Of a DNA stretch of 64,000 bases, positions 25,125-32,517 are shown piece by piece (the first letter of the stretch is position 1; every line of letters starts with the position of its first letter). Source of the stretch: DASZBX01 sp035943635. GTDB taxonomy: Bacteria; Actinomycetota; Actinomycetes; Streptomycetales; Catenulisporaceae. Made by a program: the position numbers and the translations under genes. Location of the stretch: the NCBI GenBank assembly GCA_035943635.1, contig DASZBX010000089.1:80729-144728 (forward strand). The letters run 5' to 3'. The notes beneath the pieces are model-generated. The model was not told the DNA's origin and made no database searches. It saw nothing but the letters and a program-made list of their open reading frames with translations.

Positions 25125-26468
25125 CTACCGGAGTTCGACGAACTCGGTGAGCTTGCCCAGCGCATGCGAAAGATCCGACGACAGCTCGCTGAGGTGATGA
25201 GCCTGCGCGGCGTGGGCGGCAGCGTGAATGTTGGCGCGTTCATCGGCGAACCAGCAGCGGGCGCACGTTCGCCCGTCGGAACCGCCTGCCGACGGCGAGC
25301 ACACCGTCTGCACAGTGAAGGTGTGGGCTTGGATCTCGACGGCCGCTGCGTGCGTGTTGTGGAGATACCAAAGGCCGATGCGCTCGACGAGCCGGCGCTG
25401 ATCGTCTGGCTTCTCTTCGATGTGCGCGCGGTCCGCGGCGAAACTCCGTACGGCGGTGGGCAGGCGGTAGCGGCCGCACGAGGGATTCTCGATCCAGTGC
25501 ATTGCCGCGAGGGCATCGAGCAGGGCGTGCGTTTGCTCGATCGGACGGTGAAGGACGACCCGGGCTGCGGAGGCGCTGAAATCGGGTCCCGGATGACCGG
25601 CAAGCAGGCGTACGCCGTGGGACAGGCTGGCCGGCAGCGCGTTGTAGCAGCAGGTCAGCACTATCCGAAGAGTCTCCTGCGGCCGCTCGGCACTGGCGGC
25701 CAAGTCGAGCCAGGGGCTGGATTCGGTGCGCAGATCCTCCAGGACGGCGGCCAAGGGCATGAGCGGCCGGGCGGCTGCGCGTTCGGCGGCGATCCACAGT
25801 GCCAGGGGGAGGCCGGCGCACAGCGCGGCCAGGTGCTGCAGCTGCTCAGGCGAATCGAGAGTGCGGATGGTGCGGGTGATGCCGGCAATCAGTGCCGTGG
25901 CGTCTTGGCTGCTCAAGGGCGCAATATTGTGCTGATTGACGCTCTCGCCGAGAGCCGGCAACGGGTTTCGGCTCGTGGCAATCAGCAGGCTGTGATCGCC
26001 TGTGGGCATGAGAGATGAGATCTGATCGATTCCGCTGACATCGTCAGCGATCAGCAGCCGTCGGTGTGTGGGGCGCGGCGGGCGGCCGTGAGTGGACGAA
26101 GCGGCGGGGTTGAGGTGCTGGGTAGGGGGCGTCGGCGGAGCGCCGCAGGAAGCCTGCAGATCGATGAAGGCGGCGCCGGCCGGAAAGTGCTCGCGCAGCC
26201 GCTGGGCGACGTGGAGAGCCAGTGCGGTCTTGCCCGCGCCGGCTGGCCCGGTGATCACGAGCACGCGAGTCGTCGGGAGGCGTGCCAGTGCGGCCAGGTG
26301 CGCGATGTCGTCCTCCCGGCCGACGAGCACCCGTGGAACGGCAGACGGCGGGCACGAGGCGCCGGCCGGGCCGTGGCGGGTGCCCGGCGGCTGGACGCGG
26401 GACCGGGGGCCCGGCGAAGGCGCGGGGCCGTGGGCACTGAACGGCGCAGGTCCGGGTTCGTACCTCAT
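25125..26468 (-). CDS. STAND (NB-ARC-like) ATPase without a DNA-binding domain
   Basis: This 447-residue protein starts with a disordered Pro-rich 60-residue segment, then an NB-ARC-type ATPase: P-loop VLVITGPAGAGKTALALHVA, RRLLIADDV (Walker B), SLLIATSRNPL (sensor) and CAGLPLALWIAAE (GLPL motif). These belong to signal-transduction ATPases such as the middle domain of AfsR. Unlike the AfsR-like gene upstream, it has no SARP domain and only a short helical C-terminus, possibly a few degenerate TPRs. The start is the ATG at 26468 with GGAG eight bases upstream. It could be a sensor partner for the nearby SARP regulator. Confidence 0.75.
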   Translation of the reverse strand: MRYEPGPAPFSAHGPAPSPGPRSRVQPPGTRHGPAGASCPPSAVPRVLVGREDDIAHLAALARLPTTRVLVITGPAGAGKTALALHVAQRLREHFPAGAAFIDLQASCGAPPTPPTQHLNPAASSTHGRPPRPTHRRLLIADDVSGIDQISSLMPTGDHSLLIATSRNPLPALGESVNQHNIAPLSSQDATALIAGITRTIRTLDSPEQLQHLAALCAGLPLALWIAAERAAARPLMPLAAVLEDLRTESSPWLDLAASAERPQETLRIVLTCCYNALPASLSHGVRLLAGHPGPDFSASAARVVLHRPIEQTHALLDALAAMHWIENPSCGRYRLPTAVRSFAADRAHIEEKPDDQRRLVERIGLWYLHNTHAAAVEIQAHTFTVQTVCSPSAGGSDGRTCARCWFADERANIHAAAHAAQAHHLSELSSDLSHALGKLTEFVELR

Positions 26469-26782
26469 GCGCCGGGTCTCCGCAGGCGGTCTGCGGGGTG
26501 GATGGTGCGCGCTGGGGCGAGACCTCCCCTCGAACGGCGAGCTCGGGCAGGCGGTGTCGCGTTGTTCATGTGAGCCGAGGTGCCTTTCGTGGTCGCCGCT
26601 GCTGCTGCGGTTCGCGCCCGACCCGCTGTGCCCGGGTTGAGACGGCGTACGTCGGTGACGGAGTCGGAGGTCTTTCGCAGCATAACCGCGATATCGCCGC
26701 GGTGGCAGTGGTCTGTCACCGCGGCGCCAGCAATCGCCCGGGTGATCCGCGCTCGGGTCCGGGCGCGGCTGGTTACCCCCGG
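26469..26782. other. Intergenic gap between DUF397 and STAND ATPase genes
   Basis: These 314 bases contain open frames on both strands but none with a ribosome site or recognisable product. The stretch probably holds the promoter for the STAND ATPase gene. Confidence 0.35.
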
Positions 26783-26983
26783 CTACCGGGGCATCCTGAA
26801 CTCTCCGTCGGCGACGCCGCGCAGGAACGCCTCCCATTCGGCGCGGTCGAACACGAGCATGAAGCCGTTCGGGCGCCGGCTGCTGCGCACCTGCGCCGTG
26901 CCGTCGGCGAAGCGGACCTCCACGCACTCGTTGCCGGCGTCGCACTTGCTGCTGGCGATCCAGCCGTTCTTGTTCGGGTTCAT
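26783..26983 (-). CDS. DUF397 domain protein
   Basis: This 66-residue protein has the DUF397 signature WIASSKCDAGNECVEVRFAD, VRSSRRPNG and a DRAEWEAFLRGVADGEF C-terminus. The start is the ATG at 26983 with GGAGGAAG ahead of it. It sits between the SARP regulator and the STAND ATPase rather than next to an XRE/DUF5753 gene, which is a less usual setting. The tandem-HTH gene at 30860 may replace that partner. Confidence 0.92.
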   Translation of the reverse strand: MNPNKNGWIASSKCDAGNECVEVRFADGTAQVRSSRRPNGFMLVFDRAEWEAFLRGVADGEFRMPR

Positions 26984-27116
26984 CTTCTTCCTCCACTGAT
27001 CCGGTTCGGGCGCCGTCGGTGTGCGGAGCCCTCATCAAGGAGGATTGCCAGGGTTCTTGCACCGGGCTTGCACGCCGCCGGATGCGTCCTCGCAGGGGAC
27101 ATGCATGCAGCGTGAG

Positions 27117-30100
27117 TCAGGGATCGTAGACCGCGGCCAGTGCACGGGAGGCGTTGGCCAGCTCCAGCGGGGCCTCGGCCTGGCGGGCGTGGTCCGCGGC
27201 GGCCTGGAACGCTGTGCGGGCCCCCGATGGGTCGGACAGGTCGACGAGCAGGCGGCCTCGGGCCATGGCCACCTGCCACTGCCCCAGCAGGTCGGTGGAG
27301 GCGCTCAGGGCCGCGGCGTTGTCGATGTCGTCGCCCGCCTGGTCGAACCGGCCCAGTGCGCGGTGCGCCTCGGCCAACCCGAGGTGAGCCTCGACCTGGC
27401 CGGAGCGGTCGTCGAGCGCCTGGAGCAGCCGCAGCGCACCGGTTATCGCCGCCACCGCGCGCTCGCCCTCCCCGCAAGTGGCCTGCACGAAGGCGATATT
27501 GCAGGTCAATGCGGCGAGGTTGTGCGGATCGCCGAGTTGCTCGGCCAACGGCATGGCCCGGCGGTAATAGGCGAGCGCCTGCGGCCCGTCGCCCAGACGC
27601 CGGTACATTTCCCCGACGTTGGTCAACGCGTCGCATGCCAGAGGCATGTCGTCGCGGTTTTCGGCCGCGTCGACTGCGCGTACGGCCGCGTCGATCGCCG
27701 CGCGATGGCGGCCGATCTGAAACAGCACCCTGGCTTTCTGCACATGGGCTACGCAGACCCCGTGGTCGTTGCCGACCTGTTGATAGAAGCGCGCACTCTG
27801 GTCCAGCACGTCGTCGGCTTGCTCAAGCTGTCCGATCCGGCACAGTGCCCGGCCTATCTGAAGCAGCGCGTCAGCCTGACCGCGTACGTCGTCGTGGGCT
27901 GCGAACTGCTGTACGGCCGTGCGGGCGTGGAGCAGGACCTCCTGGAAACGGCCGGTCCGCACGTAAGCGGCGGCCAAGTCTGACAACAGGTCACTGCGTT
28001 CCTCGGCAGAGCAGGAAATGGTTCCGGCTGCCTGCACAGCGCGCTCGAGTATGGTGACGGCCTGGTGCCAGCGTCCGGTGCGGTCCAGATACTTGGCCAG
28101 GATTCCGCCGAGCGCCACCGCGATTTCCCGATCGCTGTCCCCGTTCCGGGCCAAGGCGAGCAGTTGCAGAGTACTGTTCTCAGTGTTCAACCATGCATAC
28201 GCCGCATCACGGTCGGCGAAATGCGGTTCGCTCCAGGCCGGATCCAGCCGTCTCCAGGCCGCGCGTCGCTCGGGGCGGAGCATGTTCTCGGCTCGGGCCG
28301 CGGTGGCGATGTAGTACTGGGCGGCACGCTCGGCCGACTCGCGGATGCCGTGCGCGTCTTCTTCCCGGCCGGTCTGTTCCAGGGCGAAGGCCCGGACCAG
28401 GTCGTGCAGTCGATAGCGCCAGCGCACGGTCTCCTCCACCAGGTGGTTCTCCACCAGGCAGTCGAGGTCGCGGTCCGCCTCGCCCGGCGCCGACCCGTAC
28501 GCGGCGCACGCGGCGTGCAGTCCGAAGTCACGGCCAGGCAGTGCGGCCACCTGCCGTAGCAGCACCCGGCAGCTGGCGGAGAGGTCCCGATAGGACATCG
28601 CCAGCGCGGAAGTGACCGGGCCGGTGAAGGCATCATCGATCCCTGAGGACGTGCTCATCCGCTCGACCAGGTCTGCCACGCCCCACGCGGGCCGGCCTTG
28701 AAGGTGGGCGGCGGCCACCACGACCGCCAGGGGCACCCCGCCGCTCAGCGCCACGAACCGCACCGTTTCCCGGTCGTCGGAGAAACTCCGCCCGGTCGCC
28801 CGCTCCAGGAGTCGTACGCTCGCCTCATCCGTCAGGGGTTCGACCGTGTAGTGCCGGCATCCGACCAGGCCCGAGAGGCGTCGGCGCGAGGTCAGCAGCA
28901 CCACGCTGCCCGCCGAGACCGGCACCAGCGGGTCGATGTCCTCGAACGCTGCGATGTCGTCGAGCACTAGCAGCAGGCTGCGACCACTGCTGCGCCGACG
29001 CCAGAGGTCCGCCAACTCACCGCGGGACTGAGCCGTATCGATCTCACCTGCGGGAACCGAGATCGCGTCCAGAAGTTGGGTCAGGGCACCCGGGACATCC
29101 AGAGCCGCCCGGCGCGGATCGTGCGCACGGAAGTTCACTTGCAGCAGGCCGCCCGGAAAATCCCCGGCCAGTTGATGGGCGCAGTAGACGGCCAGCGCGG
29201 ACTTGCCAACCCCGGCCATCCCGTCGAGCGCGTAGACGGCGATGCCCGCATTCGCCTGGGCATCCGCGCGAACCTGCTCGATGATCGCGCGAGCAAGCTC
29301 ATCGCGCCCGGAGAAATGCGCCGGAACGCGATCAAGTGTGTTCTGCGCCGCGCCCGCGGTGAAGGCGCCCGTCAAGCCGGTCGGGGCGTGGGCCTGCTGC
29401 CGCTCCCCTCGCAGGATACGCACATGCAACGCCTGGAGTTGCGGTCGCGGCTCGATGGCCATGTCATGGAGCAGACGCCTGCGAACCCGCTCGTACACCG
29501 CCAACGCCTCGTGCTGCCTGCCCTCCCGTTCCAGGGCTGTCATCTGCAACTCCACGGCCCGCTGATCGACCGTCTCGCCGGCCGTCAGCTCGGCCAACTC
29601 CCCGAGCACGGTACCGTCGCCGACACCCGTCTGCACCTGGAGGTTGATCCGGGCCAGGCGCGCGGCACGGCGCTTTTCGAGCAGGGCGTCGCGCATCGTC
29701 TGCACCCACAGTCCGTCCAGCCCTTCCAGCGGCTCCCCGAGCCACAACGCCTCCGCTTCACGCAGCAGTTCCACCGCCCGGCCCGGCGCGCGATCGGCCG
29801 CAGCCGACCGAGCGCGGGAGACGAGCGCCTCGAACAGCCGCACGTCGACCTGTTCCGCCCCCGCGTTCAACCGGTACCCGCCGGCCGGGCTTCTGACGAT
29901 CATCCCGGTCATGTCCCCGGCCGCGCGCAACCGCCCGCGCAGACGCGAGACGTAGGCCTGGAGGGTTTCGCGGGCCTTGGCCGGCATCCTGTCGTCCCAG
30001 AGCCGTTCCGCCAGGCTCTGCGCCGAGACCACGCGGCCGGCCTCCAACAACAGGATGGCGAGCACAGCCTGTTCCTTGGCAGTACCCAGCGACAGTCTGC

Positions 30101-30146
30101 TCCCGTCGCCGTCTATCCCCACTGGCCCGAGCACCCGGAAGAACAC
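27117..30146 (-). CDS. AfsR-like SARP transcriptional regulator
   Basis: This 1009-residue regulator has an N-terminal OmpR-type winged helix (FRVLGPVGIDGDGSRLSLG, then LAERLWDDRMPAKARETLQA), a bacterial transcription activation domain to about residue 250, an NB-ARC ATPase (P-loop YALDGMAGVGKSALAVYCAH, Walker B SLLLVLDDIAAF, SVVLLTSRRRLSG and GGVPLAVVVAA) and C-terminal tetratricopeptide repeats. AfsR-type proteins activate secondary-metabolism genes. The start is GTG at 30146 with GAGGGGG upstream. No biosynthetic cluster is directly adjacent, so its targets may lie elsewhere or in the ole-like operon 15 kb away. Confidence 0.93.
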   Translation of the reverse strand: MFFRVLGPVGIDGDGSRLSLGTAKEQAVLAILLLEAGRVVSAQSLAERLWDDRMPAKARETLQAYVSRLRGRLRAAGDMTGMIVRSPAGGYRLNAGAEQVDVRLFEALVSRARSAAADRAPGRAVELLREAEALWLGEPLEGLDGLWVQTMRDALLEKRRAARLARINLQVQTGVGDGTVLGELAELTAGETVDQRAVELQMTALEREGRQHEALAVYERVRRRLLHDMAIEPRPQLQALHVRILRGERQQAHAPTGLTGAFTAGAAQNTLDRVPAHFSGRDELARAIIEQVRADAQANAGIAVYALDGMAGVGKSALAVYCAHQLAGDFPGGLLQVNFRAHDPRRAALDVPGALTQLLDAISVPAGEIDTAQSRGELADLWRRRSSGRSLLLVLDDIAAFEDIDPLVPVSAGSVVLLTSRRRLSGLVGCRHYTVEPLTDEASVRLLERATGRSFSDDRETVRFVALSGGVPLAVVVAAAHLQGRPAWGVADLVERMSTSSGIDDAFTGPVTSALAMSYRDLSASCRVLLRQVAALPGRDFGLHAACAAYGSAPGEADRDLDCLVENHLVEETVRWRYRLHDLVRAFALEQTGREEDAHGIRESAERAAQYYIATAARAENMLRPERRAAWRRLDPAWSEPHFADRDAAYAWLNTENSTLQLLALARNGDSDREIAVALGGILAKYLDRTGRWHQAVTILERAVQAAGTISCSAEERSDLLSDLAAAYVRTGRFQEVLLHARTAVQQFAAHDDVRGQADALLQIGRALCRIGQLEQADDVLDQSARFYQQVGNDHGVCVAHVQKARVLFQIGRHRAAIDAAVRAVDAAENRDDMPLACDALTNVGEMYRRLGDGPQALAYYRRAMPLAEQLGDPHNLAALTCNIAFVQATCGEGERAVAAITGALRLLQALDDRSGQVEAHLGLAEAHRALGRFDQAGDDIDNAAALSASTDLLGQWQVAMARGRLLVDLSDPSGARTAFQAAADHARQAEAPLELANASRALAAVYDP

Positions 30147-30368
30147 GCTGCCCCCTCACCCCTGCGGCCGACGTCCACCGCCCCATGGTGGCATCGGAGT
30201 AAATGAGAGGCCATAGTCAGTGGGCTTGCGCAGCCAATACGCGCCCCGGGCATGGAACAGTGCGCCGTGAAGAGCTGATGACCTGCATATAAACGATCAA
30301 CACATGCATGTGCATCTACGCGTTGCAGGTGCAAATGCGGCTTCTGCCACGGGGCCGATCGCCCTACC

Positions 30369-30860
30369 TTACAGCGGAGCCAGGGTGACGGACAGGCCCA
30401 GTGCCCAGGCCCAGCGCACCAACGCCGTCGGCCGGGGTCGACCGGCGCCCTTTTCCCAGCGGTTCACCGTCATCTCCGATATGCCCAGCAGCCCGGACAG
30501 CCAGAGCTGGGTGACAGAACGCTGGTTCCGCGCCGCCCGCAGGGTGGCGGCCAGCCGGCGGACCTCCTGGTCGGCCCATGGTTCTACTGCCTCGGGGATC
30601 GCGGGGTGCCGCTCCTGTCGCTCGGAGTCCACCAGCGCCAGGCGTAACCCGAATTCGTAACTCCAGCAGATCAGGTGCAGGAGCGTTGGAAATTCACGTG
30701 CTGCTTCCCATTCACGGAGCGAGTTCGCCGCCACTCCCAATCGTGATGCCAGTTTCGCCTGCGTCAGGCCGACACACGCCTCACGCTCAATCCGTAATCG
30801 CGCGATCAGGCGCGCAATCATCTCATTCGCATCTATTTCACCGTCGCTGGACACCGCCAC
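30369..30860 (-). CDS. Tandem double helix-turn-helix regulator
   Basis: This 163-residue protein contains two XRE-like HTH units. The first spans residues about 15-65 (LTQAKLASRLGVAANSLREW) and the second about 105-155 (QLWLSGLLGISEMTVNRWEKG). No sensor domain is visible. Two HTH units in one small chain suggest recognition of a two-part site as a monomer. The start is GTG at 30860 with TGAGG upstream. It precedes the SARP gene by 222 bp on the same strand and may control it. Confidence 0.8.
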   Translation of the reverse strand: MAVSSDGEIDANEMIARLIARLRIEREACVGLTQAKLASRLGVAANSLREWEAAREFPTLLHLICWSYEFGLRLALVDSERQERHPAIPEAVEPWADQEVRRLAATLRAARNQRSVTQLWLSGLLGISEMTVNRWEKGAGRPRPTALVRWAWALGLSVTLAPL

Positions 30861-31887
30861 AACACCTCACCACCCCAGACCTATGGAGCCTCAATCCCGT
30901 GCAGCGACAGCGCATGACCGTGATCCGCCCCCCTAGCCCTAGCCGCCCCAACCACCGCCAAAAAGCGCGAATACTACCCTACGCCACCCCTCGACCAGCC
31001 ATCGGAGCAAAGCCCTGACATGCGGATTTGCATTACTGGTAGATAGTCAGGTAAGAATTGCTGTGCAACCGCTGGCAAAATCGCAAGCTAGCGGATCTTC
31101 AATCCTGCGGCCACCTTCCAACTCTCCATGGGGGAAAAGTGACACTATGGCTCCTCTACTTCATATCACAATGTTTACATTCAGCCAGTGCTGCCGATAG
31201 GGCCATGGCGCCGTTGATCTGGGCGGATCACGGGGACAGTGTAAGGATGTTGGCGACTGCCATCTGCTCTGCCCTGGTGACGGCAGCTGCATAAGGGCTC
31301 TGCAGGGCCGCCATGGACATCTGAGTGAGCTGCTGTGCCCGCGCCCGTTCCGCGCGGGCACAGCAGATCGCCTCCGATGGCCCGGGCCGGATAGACCGGC
31401 CCAGCCGGCGCCTTCGCGACTGAGATCAGAATGCCCAGGTCAAGAGAAAGTTACAATGCTGTTTGTGCGGTATATCGCTCATCCATCGTAGCTGTCCCAC
31501 GGTTCACGCGAGGCGAAATCGAGGGAATCGAGCGGGAGTGACCTCGGAGTAGGGAAGTCGCTTGTCCATTCACTATGCCGGGGCGGGTGCTTTCATGTCG
31601 CTGTCACGAGACAGAACGTAGTGCAGTTCAGTGCTTAAAAAGTTGCCTTACTCATCCGCACGAGTGAGGCCGACGCCGAAGCGGCGCCAAAACTTCGCCT
31701 ATTATTTCGAGCCGCCCCAGCCGCGCTTTCTTGGAGCCGGACACTCTCGCGTCCATCAGATGCCGTTCACATATATTCGAGTTTGGTTGCCACGGGATTG
31801 CTCGCCTCGATCCAAGGTGCTTCGAGATCCCGGTAAACTCGAGACGTCAGAACATATGACGTCGGCGCGGATGGAATAGAGTCCTCG
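30861..31887. other. Kilobase gap with no supported gene
   Basis: About 1,030 bases have lower GC than the flanks. Several short frames occur, but none shows codon bias, a ribosome site or a recognisable product. The only clear structure is the hairpin at 31331-31365. The base composition suggests acquired or decaying DNA. Confidence 0.5.
31331..31365. terminator. 14-bp perfect hairpin in the gene-free gap
   Basis: TGCTGTGCCCGCGC (31331-31344) pairs perfectly with GCGCGGGCACAGCA (31352-31365) around a 7-nt loop. There is no T-run and no gene ends nearby, so it could be a terminator of a lost gene, a small-RNA end or a cis-acting structure. Confidence 0.5.
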
Positions 31888-32232
31888 ATGCCCGTACCCG
31901 AGATCCAGAAGGCTCGCTACGCCAAACCCGTCGTGCTTCCGCAGGACCTCGCCCTGCTCGCCGGTCCGACAAGCGGGATCGTGCACTTGCCCCGCCACCT
32001 GGACTGGTTCGGAAACCCCACATACGACCTGGACAGGCCTGGTCGAATCATCGACCTGTGCCGGACAGTGATCAACGAAGCCACAGATCCCGATGACTTG
32101 CATACCTACCTGGATGAGATCACCGTCAAACGCCTCTGGTCTTACATGTGGCTCTCGCCTGCCACCAGGCGTGCGTGGGAAGAGAAATTCCCACAACTCG
32201 CCCAGTTGCACCGTCTCACCGAGGCGGCGTAA
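31888..32232 (+). CDS. Putative partner protein of an AbiEii-type toxin
   Basis: This 114-residue protein (EIQKARYAKPVVLPQDLALL, GIVHLPRHLDWFGNPTYDLD, RTVINEATDPDDLHTYLDEI, LWSYMWLSPATRRAWEEKFP) matches a small actinomycete family that I recall lying directly upstream of AbiEii/AbiGii nucleotidyltransferase toxin genes. It is probably the antitoxin-like partner. The gene is intact. The toxin-like sequence directly after its stop is broken, so the partner is now an orphan. The ribosome site is weak. Confidence 0.65.
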   Translation: MPVPEIQKARYAKPVVLPQDLALLAGPTSGIVHLPRHLDWFGNPTYDLDRPGRIIDLCRTVINEATDPDDLHTYLDEITVKRLWSYMWLSPATRRAWEEKFPQLAQLHRLTEAA

Positions 32233-32234
32233 GG

Positions 32235-32475
32235 CACGAACACGGCTTCGCCCTCGCGGGTGGCTACGCGATCCGCGAGCACGGCATAGGCCAACGTCCT
32301 AGCGGCGATGTTGTTCACCGACTGGCGCCAGCGCGCCGACTATCCGGCAGCAGTCGCCGTCGTCGTGACTGCGCTGACCGACGTGGGCTACAGCGTGACC
32401 ACTTCGGCCAGCGGCGATACCTTCGCTCGGCTGCTCGTCACGTCACCAGGACCCGACGCCGCGGAAGACGAGCTC
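32235..32475 (+). pseudogene. Decayed AbiEii-type nucleotidyltransferase toxin fragment
   Basis: Two frames carry adjoining pieces of one protein. The first (from 32235) reads HEHGFALAGGYAIREHGIGQ then RPSGDV, the nucleotidyltransferase GG...D core of AbiEii proteins. The second (from 32308) continues LFTDWRQRADYPAAVAVVVT, ALTDVGYSVTT and GDTFARLLVTSP. The frame changes at about 32306-32310, consistent with a loss of about four bases within DVDLFTD. The first 15 or so codons and most of the C-terminal half are absent. It cannot make active toxin. Confidence 0.65.
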
Positions 32476-32517
32476 CACGCGCCTGACCGAGAGCTACAAC
32501 ACTCCCCGGTAGAAAGA

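Noticed and set aside
27021..27983. Plus-strand frame antisense to the SARP gene
   Set aside because: It lacks a ribosome site and domain pattern, and covers the conserved TPR region of the regulator.
31058..31294. 78-residue frame in the gene-free gap
   Set aside because: Codon usage is unlike the host and there is no ribosome site or recognisable product.
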